Assembly (NCBI GenBank): GCA_021324885.1
Contig: JAJPIF010000016.1
Coordinates: forward strand, 49,800-113,799
Reading direction: 5' to 3'
Length of the DNA: 64,000 bases
From: Pseudomonadota bacterium
GTDB lineage: Bacteria; Desulfobacterota; Binatia; Binatales; Binataceae
Shown here: positions 36,096-45,405 of the stretch, piece after piece
Layout of the letters: each line of letters starts with the position of its first letter
Numbering within the stretch: position 1 is the stretch's first letter
Notes under the pieces: generated by a model
Told to the model about the DNA's origin: nothing
Seen by the model: only the letters and a program-made list of their open reading frames with translations
The model's database searches: none
Translations under genes and position numbers: made by a program

Positions 36096-36778
36096 CAGGC
36101 GTTGCCTCCCTTCGGCTTGGCGCCGCGCGACTTCGCCGCCGCCAGCGCCGCGTTGAAGACATGCGGATAGGTTCCGCAGCGGCAGATGTTGCCGGCCACG
36201 GCGCGCTTGATCTCATCGATATTCGGCGACGGGTTGTCCTCCAGCAGCGCCGCAATCGACATGACCATGCCCGGCGTGCAGAAGCCGCATTGCAGCGCGT
36301 CAGCCTGGACGAATGCGGCCTGCACCGGATGCATCCGATCGGGAGTGCCAAGCCCTTCGATAGTGACGATTTCGTGGCCCCGCGCGTCGACCGCCAGCAT
36401 CATGCAGGCGACCACCGGATGGCCATCCAGATGAATCGTGCATGCGCCGCATGCGCCGCGGTCGCATACCAGCTTGGTTCCGTAAAGCCCCAGATGGTCG
36501 CGCAGAACTTCCAGCACAGTGACGCGCGGTTCGACGGTGATTTTTCTCGCAGCGCCGTTGACCTTCAGTTCAATCGTCACTGCTCCGGGGCCAAGTCGTT
36601 CGGCGATTGCACCATCGGGGTTGGGCGATGAATTATCCGCAACCTCGACGGCCGGCAATGGGACGGCGGCGCCGATCAATCGCGCGGCTGCTGCCGCGGC
36701 GCCCGCGCCCTTGATAAATGCGCGCCGGCTTAGCCGGTGAACACGCTGGTCGTCGCCATTCCCGGGCATCGTTCTCAC
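36095..36778 (-). CDS. Tat-exported 2Fe-2S subunit of molybdenum hydroxylase (PaoA-like)
   Basis: A 227-residue subunit with two iron-sulfur motifs: CDRGACGAC (plant-ferredoxin type) and LQCGFCTPGM with CRCGTYPH. The N-terminus has a twin-arginine motif (LSRRAFIKG) and a hydrophobic Ala-rich stretch, so the folded enzyme is probably carried to the periplasm by Tat, as for PaoABC. Start ATG 36778 overlaps the TGA of the upstream membrane-protein gene (36775-36777), so translation is coupled. The mature part begins near VTIELKVNGAARKITVEP. Confidence 0.93.
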   Translation of the reverse strand: MRTMPGNGDDQRVHRLSRRAFIKGAGAAAAAARLIGAAVPLPAVEVADNSSPNPDGAIAERLGPGAVTIELKVNGAARKITVEPRVTVLEVLRDHLGLYGTKLVCDRGACGACTIHLDGHPVVACMMLAVDARGHEIVTIEGLGTPDRMHPVQAAFVQADALQCGFCTPGMVMSIAALLEDNPSPNIDEIKRAVAGNICRCGTYPHVFNAALAAAKSRGAKPKGGNA

Positions 36779-37329
36779 ACGGTTGTGGATTGAGCGGCGC
36801 TCCCGCCTCGCGCGCCGATCAGCGACGGCACCACAGCCAGGGCGACGAGCGCGAGACCCGCAATCAGTGCGAAACCGACGATCTTGATAAAGTAAACGCC
36901 CGCGATCAAAACCTTGTCAATCGATTTCGCGGCCCCGTAACCTACCCGGTCAACGATGCGGTCCCAGGTCACACCGTCGTTGCCGGACCATCCCAGGCGC
37001 GCCGCCGCCGCACAAAGGCGCATCAGGGGGAAAAACGAGACAATCGCCAGCACCGACGCCAGCATCAAGCAGCGCGATCGCCCGCGCGCGTCCGCAATCA
37101 GGCGCCGCCCGCCGCGGATGCCGATCAGCAGGCCCGTCGCGGTAGCCGCACCCACCATGAAGTAGAACTGATGATCGTCCCACCAGGCGCCCAGCGACGG
37201 ATGGGCAAAGCGCAACGCGATCGATGCACCCAGCGCGTAACTGAGCGTCGAGAGCACGCCGACGGCGGCACAAGCCAGAGTCAGCCCAGCCAGGACGCGG
37301 GCCTCGCGTTGTTGGTGCGGTGTCATCAT
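36775..37329 (-). CDS. four-helix membrane protein in Mo-hydroxylase operon
   Basis: A 184-residue inner-membrane protein with four hydrophobic segments (VLAGLTLACAAVGVLSTLS, FYFMVGAATATGLLIG, CLMLASVLAIVSFFPL, GFALIAGLALVALAVV). ATG 37329 or 37326 is preferred; the frame is open to 37485 but the first 52 residues look non-coding. It overlaps the 2Fe-2S gene by ATGA, so it is the first gene of the operon. No heme ligands or known family are obvious. It may anchor the periplasmic enzyme or take electrons from it; this is inference. Confidence 0.65.
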   Translation of the reverse strand: MMTPHQQREARVLAGLTLACAAVGVLSTLSYALGASIALRFAHPSLGAWWDDHQFYFMVGAATATGLLIGIRGGRRLIADARGRSRCLMLASVLAIVSFFPLMRLCAAAARLGWSGNDGVTWDRIVDRVGYGAAKSIDKVLIAGVYFIKIVGFALIAGLALVALAVVPSLIGARGGSAAQSTTV

Positions 37330-37550
37330 CCAAATGTAGCCAACCAGCGCGCGCACGGCCACGATCCAGCGATTGGCGCAGCAGGTTCGCACGCCCGTCA
37401 GACTCAGGGCAAGCCCTGATGCGGAGGGCCGTTTTGCCCAACCGAGGCGCGCGGCCCTTGTGGTGCTGCAGCGAGGCGTTTTCAATTCCGCGGCGGGTTA
37501 CACTATGCACGCCGTTAGGTTACGATGGTCGTCGGTCGCGCCGGTTCGCG

Positions 37551-38366
37551 CTAAAGGCTGGCCGCGAAGCGGCGCAGCGCCGCCGCGACTTCGGGCGGAT
37601 TGTCGAGCATCACGTTGTGCTGCGCGTTGCGGATCACCACAGCGGGTCCGGCGCGCGCGAGCGCGGTCAATTTGGCGGCGTCCTGTGCGGACAGGTGCAC
37701 ACTCTGATCGCCGCGAATCACCAGCGCCGGACATTGGAGGCGCGCCGCATATTCCATGATCGAGATATGGAATATTCCGGCCATCGACATACGCTCGGTT
37801 TTGTTGACCCACGATCCATCCGGCTCCTGGCGGAAACTGTGCCGCGCCACATGGGCCAAAACCGCGGGCGAGGCGCCGATGGGCGGAAAGATGTAACGGT
37901 AGGATGCACAGGCCTCATCAAGTGTCGCAAATCGGCGATGGGGCCGTTCGTTGCGGCGCGCGGCCCGCTCAAGCAGCTCAGGTGGCCAATGAACGCGCGG
38001 TTCGACGATCGCCACACCGGCGACGCTTTGCGGATGCGCCACCGCGTAGGGCAACGCCGCAAAGCATCCGCCCGAATGGGCCGCCAGCACCGGCTTGCCG
38101 TAACCCCAATTCCCCAGCGCCGCGGCGAGGTCGGCGACGTGCGCGTCGATACTGTAGTCGCCGCTGGGGGCCCGGTCGCTGTCGCCGTGCCCGCGCAGGT
38201 CGATGGAAAAGGAGCGCGGTTCTCCTTGGAGCTCTTGACCCACGAAATCCCACCAATGGGCGTGAGCGGCGCCGCCGTGAATAAAGAGTATGGGCGGCGC
38301 GCCATGGCCCCCGTAGTCCAGACAAGCCAGGCGCAAGCCGGCGCCGTCGAGGTAGAACTGTCTCAT
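37551..38366 (-). CDS. alpha/beta hydrolase
   Basis: A 271-residue alpha/beta-hydrolase fold protein: oxyanion-site HGGAAHAHWW, nucleophile Ser in AAHSGGCFAALP, Asp in VIRGDQSVH and catalytic His in NAQHNVMLD. Such enzymes hydrolyse esters, thioesters, C-C bonds or epoxides. ATG 38366 (MRQFYLDGAGLRLA) is chosen; the longer frame to 38426 adds residues overlapping the divergent transporter's leader. No neighbour tells the substrate, although it lies beside the molybdenum hydroxylase operon. Confidence 0.86.
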   Translation of the reverse strand: MRQFYLDGAGLRLACLDYGGHGAPPILFIHGGAAHAHWWDFVGQELQGEPRSFSIDLRGHGDSDRAPSGDYSIDAHVADLAAALGNWGYGKPVLAAHSGGCFAALPYAVAHPQSVAGVAIVEPRVHWPPELLERAARRNERPHRRFATLDEACASYRYIFPPIGASPAVLAHVARHSFRQEPDGSWVNKTERMSMAGIFHISIMEYAARLQCPALVIRGDQSVHLSAQDAAKLTALARAGPAVVIRNAQHNVMLDNPPEVAAALRRFAASL

Positions 38367-38444
38367 ACGCCCATCTGCGCTAGCCGATGGCGGTAATCCA
38401 TTCAAGCATTCACACCGGTAGCCCAAAAGGAGAGTTCACGCACC

Positions 38445-39533
38445 GTGCACACCTGCCAGGTTTGCATCGCTCGCATCCAACGGCCGCAACCGCCACAATC
38501 AGCGGCACAGAGATGCAGTGACGTGGCTATCGCGCTGATCGTAATTCTGATCGCGGTCCTGCTGGGGCCGATCCTGCTAAAGCCGGTGGAGCGCAACCTG
38601 GAGCTGTTTTTCGTCGTGGTGGGCGTTGCGGCCGCGATTGTGGGCGGACAGTTCGGATGGCCCATGGTGCGCGAGGCCCTGATCGAGCCGATCGGGCTGA
38701 CCCTCGCGGTGCTGATCTTCGGCGCGATCGCGCGGGTGCTGCGCCCGTGGTTTGACAGCGCCATCCAGCGGATGCGGGCCGCGGTCTCGCCGCGTTGGAT
38801 TTATTTCGCTTTGATCATCATGCTGGGCATGGTTTCCAGCATTATCACCGCGGTGGTTGCCGCTTTGCTGCTGGTCGAAGCGATCGCGATGCTACGCCTG
38901 GACCGCCCGAGCGAGACCGCCGCCGTGATCCTGGCCTGCTTCGCGATCGGGATGGGGGCCGGTCTGACGCCCATCGGCGAGCCGCTGGGAACCATCGCGA
39001 CAGCATCGCTCAGAGCCGATTTCTGGTATCTGATGCGGCTGCTGGGGCCGATTGTGATACCGGCAATAGCGCTGGTCGGTGTTCTGAGCCTGTTCATTCC
39101 ACCGATCCCCGCGGCATCGTTATATGCCGCCCGCCCGCTGGAGAGCTGGGGCGAAATTGTTTTGCGTGGGGTAAAGATTTACGGATTCGTATTCGGGCTG
39201 GTGGGACTGTCGTGGGGGATGCGCCCGCTGATTGGAGGGCACATTAACCGTGTGCCGCAGGCGGCGCTGTTCTGGATCAACTCGATTTCCGCCGTGGTGG
39301 ACAATGCCACGCTGACCGCCGCCGAAATCGGCCCCACCTTAAGCCCGGTTCAGCAGCGCGCAATCCTGATGGGTCTGCTGATCAGCGGTGGCATGCTGAT
39401 CCCGGGCAACATACCGAACATCGTGGCCGCCAACCGTCTGGGTATCAACAGCCGCGAATGGGCCCGGATCGGCCTGATGGTCGGGCTGCCCTTGATGGGC
39501 CTGTGTTTCGCCGTGCTGTACTTTGTACGCTGA
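38445..39533 (+). CDS. DUF1646-type membrane transporter (putative cation)
   Basis: A 362-residue protein with about nine to ten membrane helices. The segment GMGAGLTPIGEPLGTIATA and the end NNIVAANRLGI-like motif (GNIPNIVAANRLGINSREWA) match the DUF1646 family, related to NhaD-type sodium/proton antiporters of the ion-transporter superfamily. GTG 38445 is chosen because AAAAGGAGAG lies 12 bases upstream; GTG 38523 is an alternative nearer the first helix. Its role may be sodium or another cation's transport. It is divergent from the alpha/beta hydrolase. Confidence 0.78.
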   Translation: MHTCQVCIARIQRPQPPQSAAQRCSDVAIALIVILIAVLLGPILLKPVERNLELFFVVVGVAAAIVGGQFGWPMVREALIEPIGLTLAVLIFGAIARVLRPWFDSAIQRMRAAVSPRWIYFALIIMLGMVSSIITAVVAALLLVEAIAMLRLDRPSETAAVILACFAIGMGAGLTPIGEPLGTIATASLRADFWYLMRLLGPIVIPAIALVGVLSLFIPPIPAASLYAARPLESWGEIVLRGVKIYGFVFGLVGLSWGMRPLIGGHINRVPQAALFWINSISAVVDNATLTAAEIGPTLSPVQQRAILMGLLISGGMLIPGNIPNIVAANRLGINSREWARIGLMVGLPLMGLCFAVLYFVR

Positions 39534-39745
39534 AGCGGGAGATCTCCGGTTTTTCCCGCTTTTCCCCTTGCACTTCGGCCGCCGCGCCTGAACACTGACG
39601 CGAAGCCGTGAATCGCCGACCATAGAACGGTAATGACCGTTATGCCCAAAGATCCCGCGTTGTGCGATAATTAACGGCGCTTTGCGCGGAAGTGAGGAAA
39701 GACGCCGCACCTCTCAAGTTCGGGTGCGGCCGGGGAGAGAAGCCG

Positions 39746-42103
39746 ATGAGCGAATCGAGCGTCGAGCCGCAAACCGATCAAGCTCCTGATAGCTGTACGA
39801 GTGGGACCGCCGCCAATCAGATCGACGGCAACGCCGAGGCGTCGACTTCCACGCCGGTGTCCGCAGTTATATCCTCGATTCAGGATTGTTCCACACCGGT
39901 GCCCGCGTCCGACGGGGACGGCGCGGAGACCAATTCGATGGATGCTCCTGGACAGAGCAGCTTATCCGTGCCCAGGCCGGCGCCGGCGGCCGCCAGCGTG
40001 GACCTGAACAGGCCGGAGTTCTACCTCAATCGCGAGCTGACATGGCTGGCGTTCAACTGGCGCGTCCTGGCCGAGGCCGCGGACCGGCGCAATCCGCTAC
40101 TTGAGCGGCTCAAATTCCTGTCTATCACCGCTTCCAACCTGGACGAATTCTTCATGAAGCGCATCGGCGGTCTCAAACAGCAGGTGGTGGCTGGGATGCT
40201 GGAGCAGACGCCCGACGGCCGTACCCCGCGCCAGCAGATTGCCGAATGCTATGCGGAAATCCGCCGCATGGAGCAGAGTCAGCGCGAGATTCTGGCCGAA
40301 CTGCTCCACAGTTTGCGCCAATATGATATCCGCCTGGTCAAATACGATGAGATGACGGAAAGTCAGCGCGTCGAAGTCCGCCAGCATTACATCAAGAACA
40401 TCTTCCCGCTGGTTACGCCGCTGGCGATGGACCCGGCGCATCCGTTTCCCTTCGTTTCCAACCTTTCTCACAATGTGCTGGTCAGCCTGCGCGATCCGCA
40501 AAGCGGCGATCAGTTGATTGCGCGGATCAAAGTGCCGCTGGGCTCCGGTATCCAGCGCTTTATCCGCGCCGGCAACAGCCTGCATTTCGTGCCGCTGGAA
40601 GATGTGATCGCGCACAACCTCGACCTGTTGTTCCCCAACATGACGGTCAGCGCCTGCGAATTCTTCCGCGTCACCCGCAATGCCAATACCGAGCGCGACG
40701 AGGAGGAAGCCGACGACCTGCTGGCGATGATCGAATCGGAGCTGCGCGACCGCCGCTTCGCCCCGATCGTGCGCCTGGAAGTGAACAAGGGGATGGATCC
40801 GGTGCATCGCGGGATGCTGGCCTTTGAACTGGGACTCAACGAACGCGAGGACGTCTTCGAAGTGGACGGGATGCTGGCCTTGCGCGATCTGATGGAGCTG
40901 GTGGCGATCGAAAATCCGGCGCTGCACGACCCCGCCCATCATCCGGCCGACCATCCCGCGCTGCGCACCTCACGCAATATCTTCCACATCATACGCGACG
41001 CCGGTTCGCTGCTGGTCTTCCATCCTTACCAGTCGTTTTCGACTTCGGTCGCGCGTTTCCTGCGCGAGGCCGCCGAGGATCCCAAGGTGCGGGCGATCAA
41101 GATGACCCTGTACCGCACCTCCGCCGACGAAGAGATAATCGATTATCTGTGCGATGCGGCGCGCAACGGAAAACAGGTCGCGGTGGTGGTCGAACTCAAG
41201 GCGCGCTTCGACGAGGCCGCAAACATCCGTTTCGCCACCAAGCTCGAGGAATTCGGTATCCACGTCAACTACGGCGTCATCGGGCTCAAAACCCACGCCA
41301 AAGTAATCCTGGTGGTGCGCCAGGATTACAACGGTCTGCGGCGTTACGCGCATGTGGGGACCGGCAATTACCATCCCGGCACCGCGCGGATTTACGCGGA
41401 CTTCGGCCTGCTGACTTCGGACGAGGCAATCGGCCAGGACTTAACCGAATTGTTCAATTACCTGACAACCGGTTATAAGCTGGAGCGGACTTATCGCAAG
41501 CTGCTGCCGGCGCCCGTGGCGCTCAAGAAGGCGCTGCTGGCGAAAATCGAACGCGAGATGAAGCTGGGCGCGGACGGGCTTATCCAGTTCAAGATGAATG
41601 CGCTGGAAGATGTCGATATCACGCGGGCGCTGTACCGCGCGTCACAGGCGGGCGTGAAAATCCAGATGATCGTGCGCGATACCTGCCGACTGCGTCCGGG
41701 CATACCGGGATTGTCCGACAACATCCGCGTCATCAGTATCGTCGGCCGCTTCCTGGAGCATGGGCGCATTTACTATTTCCGCAACGGTGGTGCGGAAGAA
41801 TATTTCATCGGCTCGGCAGATTGCATGAAACGCAATCTCGAAAGCCGGGTCGAGGTGCTGACGCCGATCGAGGATGGGGGCGAGCGCCGGGACCTGCGCA
41901 TGATTCTCGATACCCAGTTCAACACCCGCCGCGGCGCCTGGGAACTCCATAGCGACGGCAGCTACACCCCGCTGGCCTCAGCCGACGATACGTCTCCCAC
42001 CGCGCAGGAATTGCTGACGGTGTATGCGGACAAGAAGCTTTCGATGAGCGGGCGCCCACGGCGGCGCAAAATCGCCCGCCGCCGCACGATCGCGCAGCTG
42101 TAA
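39746..42103 (+). CDS. ppk1: polyphosphate kinase 1
   Basis: A 785-residue Ppk1: FYLNRELTWLAFNWRVL (N-domain), SNLDEFFMKRIGG, HPFPFVSNLSHNVLVSL (head domain), then the two PLD-like catalytic domains with His in GLKTHAKVILVV (about 516, autophosphorylated) and EHGRIYYFRN (about 671). It reversibly makes polyphosphate from ATP. About 85 residues of Ser/Thr/Pro/Ala-rich, probably disordered sequence precede the usual start. ATG 39746 is chosen over an open frame to 39692 by the GGGGAGAG site. A phosphoesterase gene is 8 kb away, so phosphate storage and release may both occur here. Confidence 0.95.
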   Translation: MSESSVEPQTDQAPDSCTSGTAANQIDGNAEASTSTPVSAVISSIQDCSTPVPASDGDGAETNSMDAPGQSSLSVPRPAPAAASVDLNRPEFYLNRELTWLAFNWRVLAEAADRRNPLLERLKFLSITASNLDEFFMKRIGGLKQQVVAGMLEQTPDGRTPRQQIAECYAEIRRMEQSQREILAELLHSLRQYDIRLVKYDEMTESQRVEVRQHYIKNIFPLVTPLAMDPAHPFPFVSNLSHNVLVSLRDPQSGDQLIARIKVPLGSGIQRFIRAGNSLHFVPLEDVIAHNLDLLFPNMTVSACEFFRVTRNANTERDEEEADDLLAMIESELRDRRFAPIVRLEVNKGMDPVHRGMLAFELGLNEREDVFEVDGMLALRDLMELVAIENPALHDPAHHPADHPALRTSRNIFHIIRDAGSLLVFHPYQSFSTSVARFLREAAEDPKVRAIKMTLYRTSADEEIIDYLCDAARNGKQVAVVVELKARFDEAANIRFATKLEEFGIHVNYGVIGLKTHAKVILVVRQDYNGLRRYAHVGTGNYHPGTARIYADFGLLTSDEAIGQDLTELFNYLTTGYKLERTYRKLLPAPVALKKALLAKIEREMKLGADGLIQFKMNALEDVDITRALYRASQAGVKIQMIVRDTCRLRPGIPGLSDNIRVISIVGRFLEHGRIYYFRNGGAEEYFIGSADCMKRNLESRVEVLTPIEDGGERRDLRMILDTQFNTRRGAWELHSDGSYTPLASADDTSPTAQELLTVYADKKLSMSGRPRRRKIARRRTIAQL

Positions 42104-42202
42104 AGCCGCAACTGCACCAAACGCCGGGACGGTGTCGTGAACACCGATCGGTCCCTGGTGGCCCGCCGCTACCCGGCCGGGAGCTGCGTGTCACGCTCCA
42201 GT

Positions 42203-42219
42203 CTCTCCCCGAGGGAGAG
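42203..42219. repeat. 7-bp inverted repeat downstream of ppk1
   Basis: CTCTCCC (42203-42209) and GGGAGAG (42213-42219) with a 3-base loop. There is no T-run. Similar short GC palindromes occur as dispersed repeats in many genomes; only one copy was seen in this window. Confidence 0.3.
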
Positions 42220-42276
42220 AAGTAAAGGAAAGCTAAAGCTGCCATCTTTTATCCAGGGTGCGGAACGCCGCATCCT

Positions 42277-42302
42277 GAGGAAGGCGTGACTCCTCTTTTT
42301 TT
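42277..42302 (+). terminator. weak hairpin with T-run between convergent genes
   Basis: GAGGA (42277-42281) pairs with TCCTC (42291-42295), followed by seven T (42296-42302). The stem is only 5 bp and the site lies about 170 bases after ppk1 and next to the stop of the convergent SDR gene, so it is a weak candidate for ppk1. Confidence 0.35.
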
Positions 42303-42303
42303 C

Positions 42304-43197
42304 CTAGAACATCGTCGGTGCTTTCAGTTCGCGGCCGAAGGTTGGCTTGAACAGCCTGAATAGCCGATCCAGATCCCATGGCCCGGTGTTTACCAACTGC
42401 TTGTAAGCCTGCATCGGGGCGTAATGCGTAATGCGATAACCTGATGCTCCGAAGGTCTGTCCGTTGATGCCGGCGGCGTGATCGCTGGCCAAAAACACCA
42501 CCAGTGGCGCCACGTTGGCCGGGTCCATCGGGGTGCCCGCGGCCTCTTCACTGCGGATCATCGGTGCCCCCGGCGTGCGTGCCGCCGGAACGGTGTCGGT
42601 CATGCGCGTGGCTGCGCCCGGCAGGATGGCGTTGGTGGTGATGTTGTATTTCTGCAGGGCCAGCGCGCAACTGTATGTCAGCCCCAGAATTCCCGCCTTG
42701 GCCGCGGCGTAGTTGGGCTGTCCCGGCGCGCCGAATGCGGCGTTGGAGGAAAAGTTGATGATGCGTCCGCTCTTTCGCTCGCGCATATGGATCGACGCGT
42801 AATGGATGGTGCAGAAATGGCCCTTGAGGTGGACCCGCACCACCGCGTCCCATTCCTCTTCGCTCATGCTGAAGATCATGCGGTCGCGCAGGATGCCCGC
42901 GATGTTGACCAAAATGTCGAGTTTGCCAAACTCCTTGATCGCCTGATCGACCAGTCCTTTGCCACCCGCCATCGTCGCGATATCCTGATGATTGGAACTC
43001 GCCTGGCCGCCAGCCTTGCGGATCTCTTCAACCACGGCGTCAGCCGGCGATGAAGTCTCCTGCTCGCCGGCTACGCTGACCCCCAGGTCGTTGACCACCA
43101 CCGCTGCGCCCTGCGCCGCCATTGCTTTGGCGACGGCGCGGCCGATCCCGCGTCCGCCCCCCGTCACTGCCGCCACTTTGCCCTCGAGAATACCCAT
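42304..43197 (-). CDS. MFE-2-like SDR dehydrogenase, copy A
   Basis: A 297-residue short-chain dehydrogenase like the hydroxyacyl-CoA dehydrogenase part of multifunctional enzyme type 2: TGGGRGIGRAVAKAMAAQGA, VVVNDLGVSVAGEQE, NIAGILRDRMIFSMSEEEWD, catalytic Tyr-Lys in QPNYAAAKAGILGL. A C-terminal extension ending GRELKAPTMF is shared with the paralogue at 44509. GGAG precedes ATG 43197; the longer frame to 43593 is antisense to the CoA-transferase and rejected. It is the last gene of a three-gene operon, 29 bases after the CoA-transferase, and should oxidise a hydroxyacyl-CoA. Confidence 0.92.
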   Translation of the reverse strand: MGILEGKVAAVTGGGRGIGRAVAKAMAAQGAAVVVNDLGVSVAGEQETSSPADAVVEEIRKAGGQASSNHQDIATMAGGKGLVDQAIKEFGKLDILVNIAGILRDRMIFSMSEEEWDAVVRVHLKGHFCTIHYASIHMRERKSGRIINFSSNAAFGAPGQPNYAAAKAGILGLTYSCALALQKYNITTNAILPGAATRMTDTVPAARTPGAPMIRSEEAAGTPMDPANVAPLVVFLASDHAAGINGQTFGASGYRITHYAPMQAYKQLVNTGPWDLDRLFRLFKPTFGRELKAPTMF

Positions 43198-43226
43198 TTT
43201 GTTATCTCCAAGTTGTAAAAGCTGAA

Positions 43227-44489
43227 TTATTGCGGATTGCCGCCGGCTTTGAGCTGATCCACTCTGGGGTCGTTTTTGAGCACTCCGTTTGCCCTGAGCG
43301 CGGCGATTTTCTCTTTGCTGTAACCCGCGACCGTCTCCAGCGCCGATTCGTTGTGCTCTCCGAGCAGCGCGGCGCGCATCCGGATTCCCACCCGCGCCGC
43401 GGAAAAATGAAACGGCGCTTTGGGCAGGTCGAGCGAGCCGATTTCGGGCTGCACGACCGGCTGCATCAGATCGCGCGAGCGAATCTGCGGGTCGCTGACG
43501 AAACCGGCGGTGTCGAGCACCGGCGCGCACATGATGTGCAGCTTGTCGAGCATCGCAAGCGGTTGCTCGCGGCCGGGAAATGATTGCAGCCAATCCTCGA
43601 CGATCCTGATGACTTCGTCCTGGTGCTGCATCCGATGCTCGATGGTGTCGTAGCGCGGATCGGTGGCAAGCTCGGGTTTACCGATCAGTTCGGCGAAGGG
43701 GGTCCATTGGTTAATCAGCACGGCGATCGCGACATAGCCGTCGCGCGCCTTGAACACGCCGAACGGCGCAGTGCCGCCCGAATGCGATCCTGAGCGGGTT
43801 GCTTTCGCCCGCCCGCCGCTGATTGCGTACTGCACCATCCCCAGTGAATTGTAATGGCCCAGACATTCGGTAAGCGCCAGGTCGATATACTGGCCGCGGC
43901 CGGTTTTCTCGCGGAAATACAGTGCGCTCGCGATTGCAGCCAGCGCGTGCACGCCGGCGCCGTTGTCGGCCAGATTCGCGCCGGGATAGGCGGGCGCACG
44001 GTCGGGGTACCCCACCAGATCCAACAAACCGCTGGCCGCCAGCGCGATCAGGTCGTTGCCCGGCTTGTTGGCCAGCGGACCGGTCTGGCCGAAGCCCGAA
44101 ATCGAACACATGATCAGGCGCGGATTGAGCGGCACCAGCGCCTCGTAGGAGATGCCATACTTGGACAGCACGCCGGGAGTGTAGTTTTCGACCAGCACGT
44201 CGCTGTGTGCAACCAAATCGCGCACCACCGCCGCGCCTTCGGGCCGCTTCAGGTCGACACAGACGCTTTTTTTGCCGCGATTGTCAGCGATGTACAAGTC
44301 GCCCGCTTTCACGCCTGGCACGGTGTATACGCGCATCATGTCGCCGTAGGGCGGCAGCTCGATTTTGAACACCTCGGCGCCCATATCGGACATCATCTTC
44401 GCCGCCGCGGGCGCCGCGATGTACTGCCCGATCTCGATGACCCTGATGCCGGCAAAGATATCGTCGTTGGACGATTGCGCTGCCATCAT
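43227..44489 (-). CDS. class III CoA-transferase (CaiB/BaiF/Frc family)
   Basis: A 420-residue CoA-transferase: RVIEIGQYIAAPAAAKMMSD, PGVLSKYGISYEAL, SISGFGQTGPLANKPGNDLI and the catalytic Asp in ANLADNGAGVHALAA. It moves CoA from a donor thioester to a carboxylic acid, activating it for degradation. The N-terminus (IRVIEIGQY) begins after about 15 residues; ATG 44486 is an alternative. It lies between two nearly identical SDR genes, 19 and 29 bases away, so the three form one operon. Confidence 0.93.
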   Translation of the reverse strand: MMAAQSSNDDIFAGIRVIEIGQYIAAPAAAKMMSDMGAEVFKIELPPYGDMMRVYTVPGVKAGDLYIADNRGKKSVCVDLKRPEGAAVVRDLVAHSDVLVENYTPGVLSKYGISYEALVPLNPRLIMCSISGFGQTGPLANKPGNDLIALAASGLLDLVGYPDRAPAYPGANLADNGAGVHALAAIASALYFREKTGRGQYIDLALTECLGHYNSLGMVQYAISGGRAKATRSGSHSGGTAPFGVFKARDGYVAIAVLINQWTPFAELIGKPELATDPRYDTIEHRMQHQDEVIRIVEDWLQSFPGREQPLAMLDKLHIMCAPVLDTAGFVSDPQIRSRDLMQPVVQPEIGSLDLPKAPFHFSAARVGIRMRAALLGEHNESALETVAGYSKEKIAALRANGVLKNDPRVDQLKAGGNPQ

Positions 44490-44508
44490 CGTTCCCCGCC
44501 CGCCGCGG

Positions 44509-45405
44509 TCATCCCCCGAACATCGGCGGCGCTTTCATTTCGCTGCCGAAGGTCGACTTGAACGCCTTGATCAGCTTGTCCATCTCCCATGGCCCGTCGT
44601 TCACCAGCACCTTGTCGGCGCGCCACGGCGTGTAATGCGTTACCCGATAGCCCGAAGCGCCGAAGCACTGGCCGTTGATCGTCGCGGCTTCGTCGCTGCA
44701 CAAAAAGATGATCGTCGGCGCCACGTGCGCGGGATCCATCGGGGTGCCTGCGGCCTTGTCGCTGGTTATGAGCGATCCGGCCACGCGCCCCTGCGGAATG
44801 GTGTCGGTCATCCGCGTTGCCGCACCCGGCATGATCGCGTTGGTGGTGATGTTGTACTTGGCCAGCGCGTTGGCGCAACTGAAGGTGAGTCCCAGGATGG
44901 CGGCCTTGGCGGCGCCATAGTTGGGCTGTCCGGGACTGCCCAATGCGGCGTTGGAGGAAAAATTTATGATGCGTCCGTATTTGCGCTCGCGCATGTGAAT
45001 CGAGGCAAAGTGAATCGGGCAGAAGTGTCCCTTCAGATGGACCTTGATCACCAGATCCCATTCCTCTTCGCTCATGCTGAAAATCATGCGGTCGCGCAGG
45101 ATTCCCGCGATGTTCACCAGGATGTCGAGTTGGCCGAATTCCCGGATTGCCTGATCGACCAGGCTCTTGCCGCCCGCCATCGTGGCGATGTCCGCGTGGT
45201 TGGAGACCGCCTTGCCGCCGGCCTGGCGGATTTCCTCGGCCACCGCGTCGGCGGGCGAGGTGGTTTCCTTTTCGCCGGCCACGCTGACGCCCAAATCGTT
45301 GACCACCACGGCCGCACCCTGCGCGGCCATCGCCTTGGCCACCGCGCGTCCGATACCGCGGCCGCCGCCCGTAATCGCGGCAACCTTTCCGTCAAGCTTG
45401 CCCAT
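44509..45405 (-). CDS. MFE-2-like SDR dehydrogenase, copy B
   Basis: A 298-residue paralogue of the 42304 gene; they share long identical stretches such as VAAITGGGRGIGRAVAKAMA (Val in place of Ile in copy A) and the tail EMKAPPMFGG. Tyr-Lys pair in QPNYGAAKAAILGL is intact. AAGGAG precedes ATG 45405. It is the first gene of the operon. Two copies around one CoA-transferase suggest either a heterodimer or two substrates of different length or stereochemistry; the differences concentrate in the substrate-loop region after residue 200. Confidence 0.92.
   Translation of the reverse strand: MGKLDGKVAAITGGGRGIGRAVAKAMAAQGAAVVVNDLGVSVAGEKETTSPADAVAEEIRQAGGKAVSNHADIATMAGGKSLVDQAIREFGQLDILVNIAGILRDRMIFSMSEEEWDLVIKVHLKGHFCPIHFASIHMRERKYGRIINFSSNAALGSPGQPNYGAAKAAILGLTFSCANALAKYNITTNAIMPGAATRMTDTIPQGRVAGSLITSDKAAGTPMDPAHVAPTIIFLCSDEAATINGQCFGASGYRVTHYTPWRADKVLVNDGPWEMDKLIKAFKSTFGSEMKAPPMFGG

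Noticed and set aside
34005..36170. A 721-codon plus-strand frame
   Set aside because: It is antisense to the molybdenum hydroxylase large subunit, which carries all expected motifs; the product has no recognisable domain and only reflects high GC third positions.
43227..43593. N-terminal extension of the SDR gene at 42304
   Set aside because: The open frame beyond 43197 lies within the CoA-transferase gene on the same strand in another frame; the SDR start with GGAG at 43197 matches the paralogue.
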